A DNA stretch of 62,214 bases from Trichinella spiralis (lineage: Eukaryota; Nematoda; Enoplea; Trichinellida; Trichinellidae): the NCBI GenBank assembly GCA_000181795.3, contig CM012954.1, forward strand, positions 1,833,499 to 1,895,712. Direction: 5' to 3'. The notes beneath the pieces were generated by a model. It saw only the letters and a list, made by a program, of their open reading frames with translations, was not told where the DNA came from and ran no database searches. Positions 60,501-62,214 of this stretch are shown in pieces (positions within the stretch are counted from its first letter, which is position 1; each line of letters starts with the position of its first letter). A program made the position numbers and the translations under genes.

Positions 60501-61252
60501 CCAAGGGCAAAGTTTCCTTCTTTTGCATAATTTAATTATTGTGCTTATTTTCAGAATACTTTATTCATTGCATCGCCATGGAAGAACGCACGTGTTAAAT
60601 TGATTCAACTGATTAAGAAAGACGTAAGTTATACATTGATAATGTGGGATATGTATTTTTTGCATGCTGTTTGCATGATCTTAGAAATATGGTGAATGGA
60701 AACGGATTTTTTGTTAATATGAAATATCATTAAGCAGTTGTTTTCTATATTGAGATTTCATCTTCAATATTTACGTCAAATAAAAAAGAATGCTAAAAAT
60801 GCATTTATGTAAATCAAATAGAAAATTCAATGATTTCAAGATATTAAAAATATTTTATTTTTTTCAGATGGCAGATAAGCAAGAAATGTATCCATTACAG
60901 TTAGGTAAAAGATCATTTGTCATATTCACATGTTACATTTATTATTGTTATTTATTCGTCAATTGTCAAAAATGTAAGTCTGTTTTACTTTTTGCTTTTA
61001 TTTCTCATTTTTTACTTTGTACGTTTTTATTTTTCAGTATTTTGTAATTTTTTTTAAATACAAATTTTGTTTTGAAATGGTGAAAAGTAATCGAAACAGT
61101 TTAAGAAAGAATCCTTGCTTGGCACGTTGCTTTTGAAAATAAGTCTTCAGGTAAGTATTTTTACAGTGAATTTTCTAGTTGCAGATGAATCGAAACAGCT
61201 TGGGACTGATTCTAAAAGTTTTTTGGATTACGTTGTTTTGTTTCAGATATGA
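56654..61252 (+). CDS. Predicted small protein gene spanning a large intron
   Basis: Four short exons fit in phase: 56654-56740 (METTQETAPQMRQKII..., donor CAA|GTAAAC), 60555-60623 (NTLFIASPWKNARVKL..., donor GAC|GTAAGT), 60868-60904 (MADKQEMYPLQL..., donor G|GTAAAA) and 61185-61252 (DESKQLGTDSKSFLDYVV..., stop TGA), giving 86 residues. Each exon has a normal acceptor except the first, which carries the ATG. The product is polar and helical with no signal peptide or membrane helix; I do not recognise it. The first exon lies inside the intron of the minus-strand orphan gene, and that gene's large exon lies inside this gene's 3.8-kb first intron, so the two would be interlocked. The first exon may belong to something else; exons 2-4 are a little safer. 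Confidence 0.42.
57578..60554. other. AT-rich stretch with no recognised exon
   Basis: About 3 kb that would be intron of the predicted small plus-strand gene and upstream DNA of the minus-strand orphan. Open frames are short and without motif. Nothing else recognised. Confidence 0.45.
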
Positions 61253-61310
61253 TCTTCAATTGATTTTCAGGTAAGTATTTTTTACAGTCAAGACTTTCTA
61301 GTTTGTAAGA
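61088..61310 (+). repeat. Small tandem duplication including an exon-like segment
   Basis: 61088-61182 and 61185-61310 share order and words: 'aatcgaaacag', a 'cttcag/ttttcag' followed by 'gtaagtattttt(t)acag', then 'tttctagttt/tttctagttg'. The second copy carries the predicted last exon of the small plus-strand gene; the first looks like a decayed copy of it. Confidence 0.55.
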
Positions 61311-61394
61311 CTAGGTACTAGGTATTTTGTACTGTTTATACACGATTGAAAAAGCATTGAAACTTAGGTAATTTTAAATACCTCGAAGCATTCG

Positions 61395-61965
61395 AAATGA
61401 AGAGGAGAGGGGAGAAGAGTGTAGGTGGAGAGGGGAGGGGAGAAGAGTATGAGAGGGGAGGGGAGAAGAGTATAGGTGGAGAGGGGAGGGGAGAAGAGTA
61501 TAGGTGGAGAGGGGAGGGGAGAAGAGTATAGGTGGAGAGGGGAGGGGAGAAGAGTATAGGTGGAGAGGGGAGGGGAGAAGAGTATAGGTGGAGAGGGGAG
61601 GGGAGAAGAGTATAGGTGGAGAGGGGAGGGGAGAAGAGTATAGGTGGACAGGGGAGGGGAGAACAGTATAGGTGGAGAATGGGGAGGGGAGAAGAGTATA
61701 GGTGGAGAATGGGGAGGGGAGAAGAGTATAGCTGGAGAATGGGGAGGGGAGAAGAGTATACGTGGAGACTGGGGAGGGGAGAAGAGTATAAGTGGAGAAT
61801 GGGGAGGGGAGAAGAGTATAGGTGGAGAATGGCGAGGCGACAAGAGTATAGGCGGAGAATGCGGAGGGGGAGAAGAGTATAGGTGGAGAATGGGGGACAC
61901 AGGTACAGGTGGACAATGGGCGAGAAAGGGTATAGGTGGAGAATGGGGAGAAAACGTATAAGTCG
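61395..61965 (+). repeat. Purine-rich 28/30-bp tandem array
   Basis: The plus strand is almost pure purine. The left part (to about 61670) repeats a 28-bp unit of the type ggtggagaggggagggg plus agaagagtata. The right part changes to a 30-bp unit ending gaat before the G tract, and units become irregular after 61860. About 20 units in all. All three minus-strand frames and two plus-strand frames are open only because the units lack stops, so the long Pro/Ser/Leu/Tyr-rich frames are not genes. Confidence 0.95.
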
Positions 61966-62214
61966 GCAAGGTGGGATATTGAGATCTAAAATTGCTCGAG
62001 GGGTCCAGCCTGGGGCGTATCTTGAATCGACCCTAAGGCCGAGCCTAAAGGCGTAGCGGAGGAATTCTGCCGGAAGCCATAGCCCCAAGCATACCCTGGA
62101 TGCAAATTATTTGCCATATACTTTGCCTGAGCTAGCCTGGAAGGTAATATTTTTTTTGGATCTTGCCCTGGGCAAGTATAGCCTTAATAGGCCAATATGA
62201 ATTTTTTACATTTT
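61966..62214. other. GC-richer edge sequence
   Basis: A shift to balanced composition after the array, with recurring short words (gcctgg, ggcgta, aggcc). Too short to identify; it could be the start of a repeat or an exon region outside the window. Confidence 0.3.

Noticed and set aside
61336-62088. Long Pro/Leu/Ser/Tyr-rich open frames on the minus strand, plus two on the plus strand
   Set aside because: They exist only because the 28/30-bp repeat has no stop codon in any of these frames. Several overlapping frames are open at once, which real genes do not show.
1-62214. tRNA, rRNA, CRISPR or operon structures
   Set aside because: No tRNA-like arm sets, rRNA segments or spaced repeats were recognised by eye. 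Gene organisation is eukaryotic with spliced genes. A covariance-model search could still find a small RNA that I missed.

Overview
This window is nuclear DNA from a compact, AT-rich animal genome. The genes are metazoan (an NK2 homeobox gene with TN and NK2-SD motifs, B9D2, ecdysoneless, MED23, ACBD3). Most introns are short (about 50-100 nt, GT..AG). Intergenic DNA is very AT-rich with TA microsatellites. A small ecdysozoan, for example a basal nematode, fits best, but nothing here proves the phylum. I recognised no rRNA, tRNA, CRISPR array, intact transposon or viral fossil.

Layout: 1-2.8 kb is intergenic and holds two diverged copies of one sequence block in different internal order. 2.8-6.0 kb (-) encodes an orphan proline-rich tail-anchored protein. 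7.3-9.8 kb (-) is cytosolic seryl-tRNA synthetase, divergent from a PTP-PEST-like tyrosine phosphatase at 10.9-13.2 kb (+). 13.5-15.1 kb (-) is glucose-6-phosphatase. 15.7-21.4 kb (-) is Mediator subunit MED23 with a long polyglutamine insert. 22.4-23.9 kb (+) is an uninterrupted ecdysoneless (ECD) gene. 24.1-25.2 kb (-) is the ciliary transition-zone gene B9D2, 127 bp from the divergent zinc transporter SLC39A9 at 25.3-27.1 kb (+). 28.0-28.9 kb (+) is a GPR1/FUN34/YaaH (SatP-type) acetate-transporter-like gene, a family typical of microbes and fungi. 29.0-32.7 kb (-) and 33.6-37.5 kb (+) are two head-to-head PLA2G6-type ankyrin/patatin phospholipases. 41.9-43.3 kb (+) is an NKX2-1/ceh-24 class homeobox gene between two gene-poor stretches with GC-richer islands. 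52.2-55.4 kb (+) is the Golgi protein ACBD3. 56.2-57.6 kb (-) is an orphan gene whose intron contains the first exon of a predicted small (+) gene ending near 61.25 kb. The window ends in a purine-rich 28/30-bp tandem repeat.

There is no operon-like pathway. Most genes are unrelated housekeeping or developmental loci packed convergently or divergently. The metabolic theme, if any, is lipid and small-carbon handling (paired iPLA2 genes, the acetate-transporter-like gene and G6PC), but that grouping is inference. The best candidates for something unusual are the YaaH-family gene with animal introns, the head-to-head iPLA2 pair, and the interlocked orphan pair at 56-61 kb.
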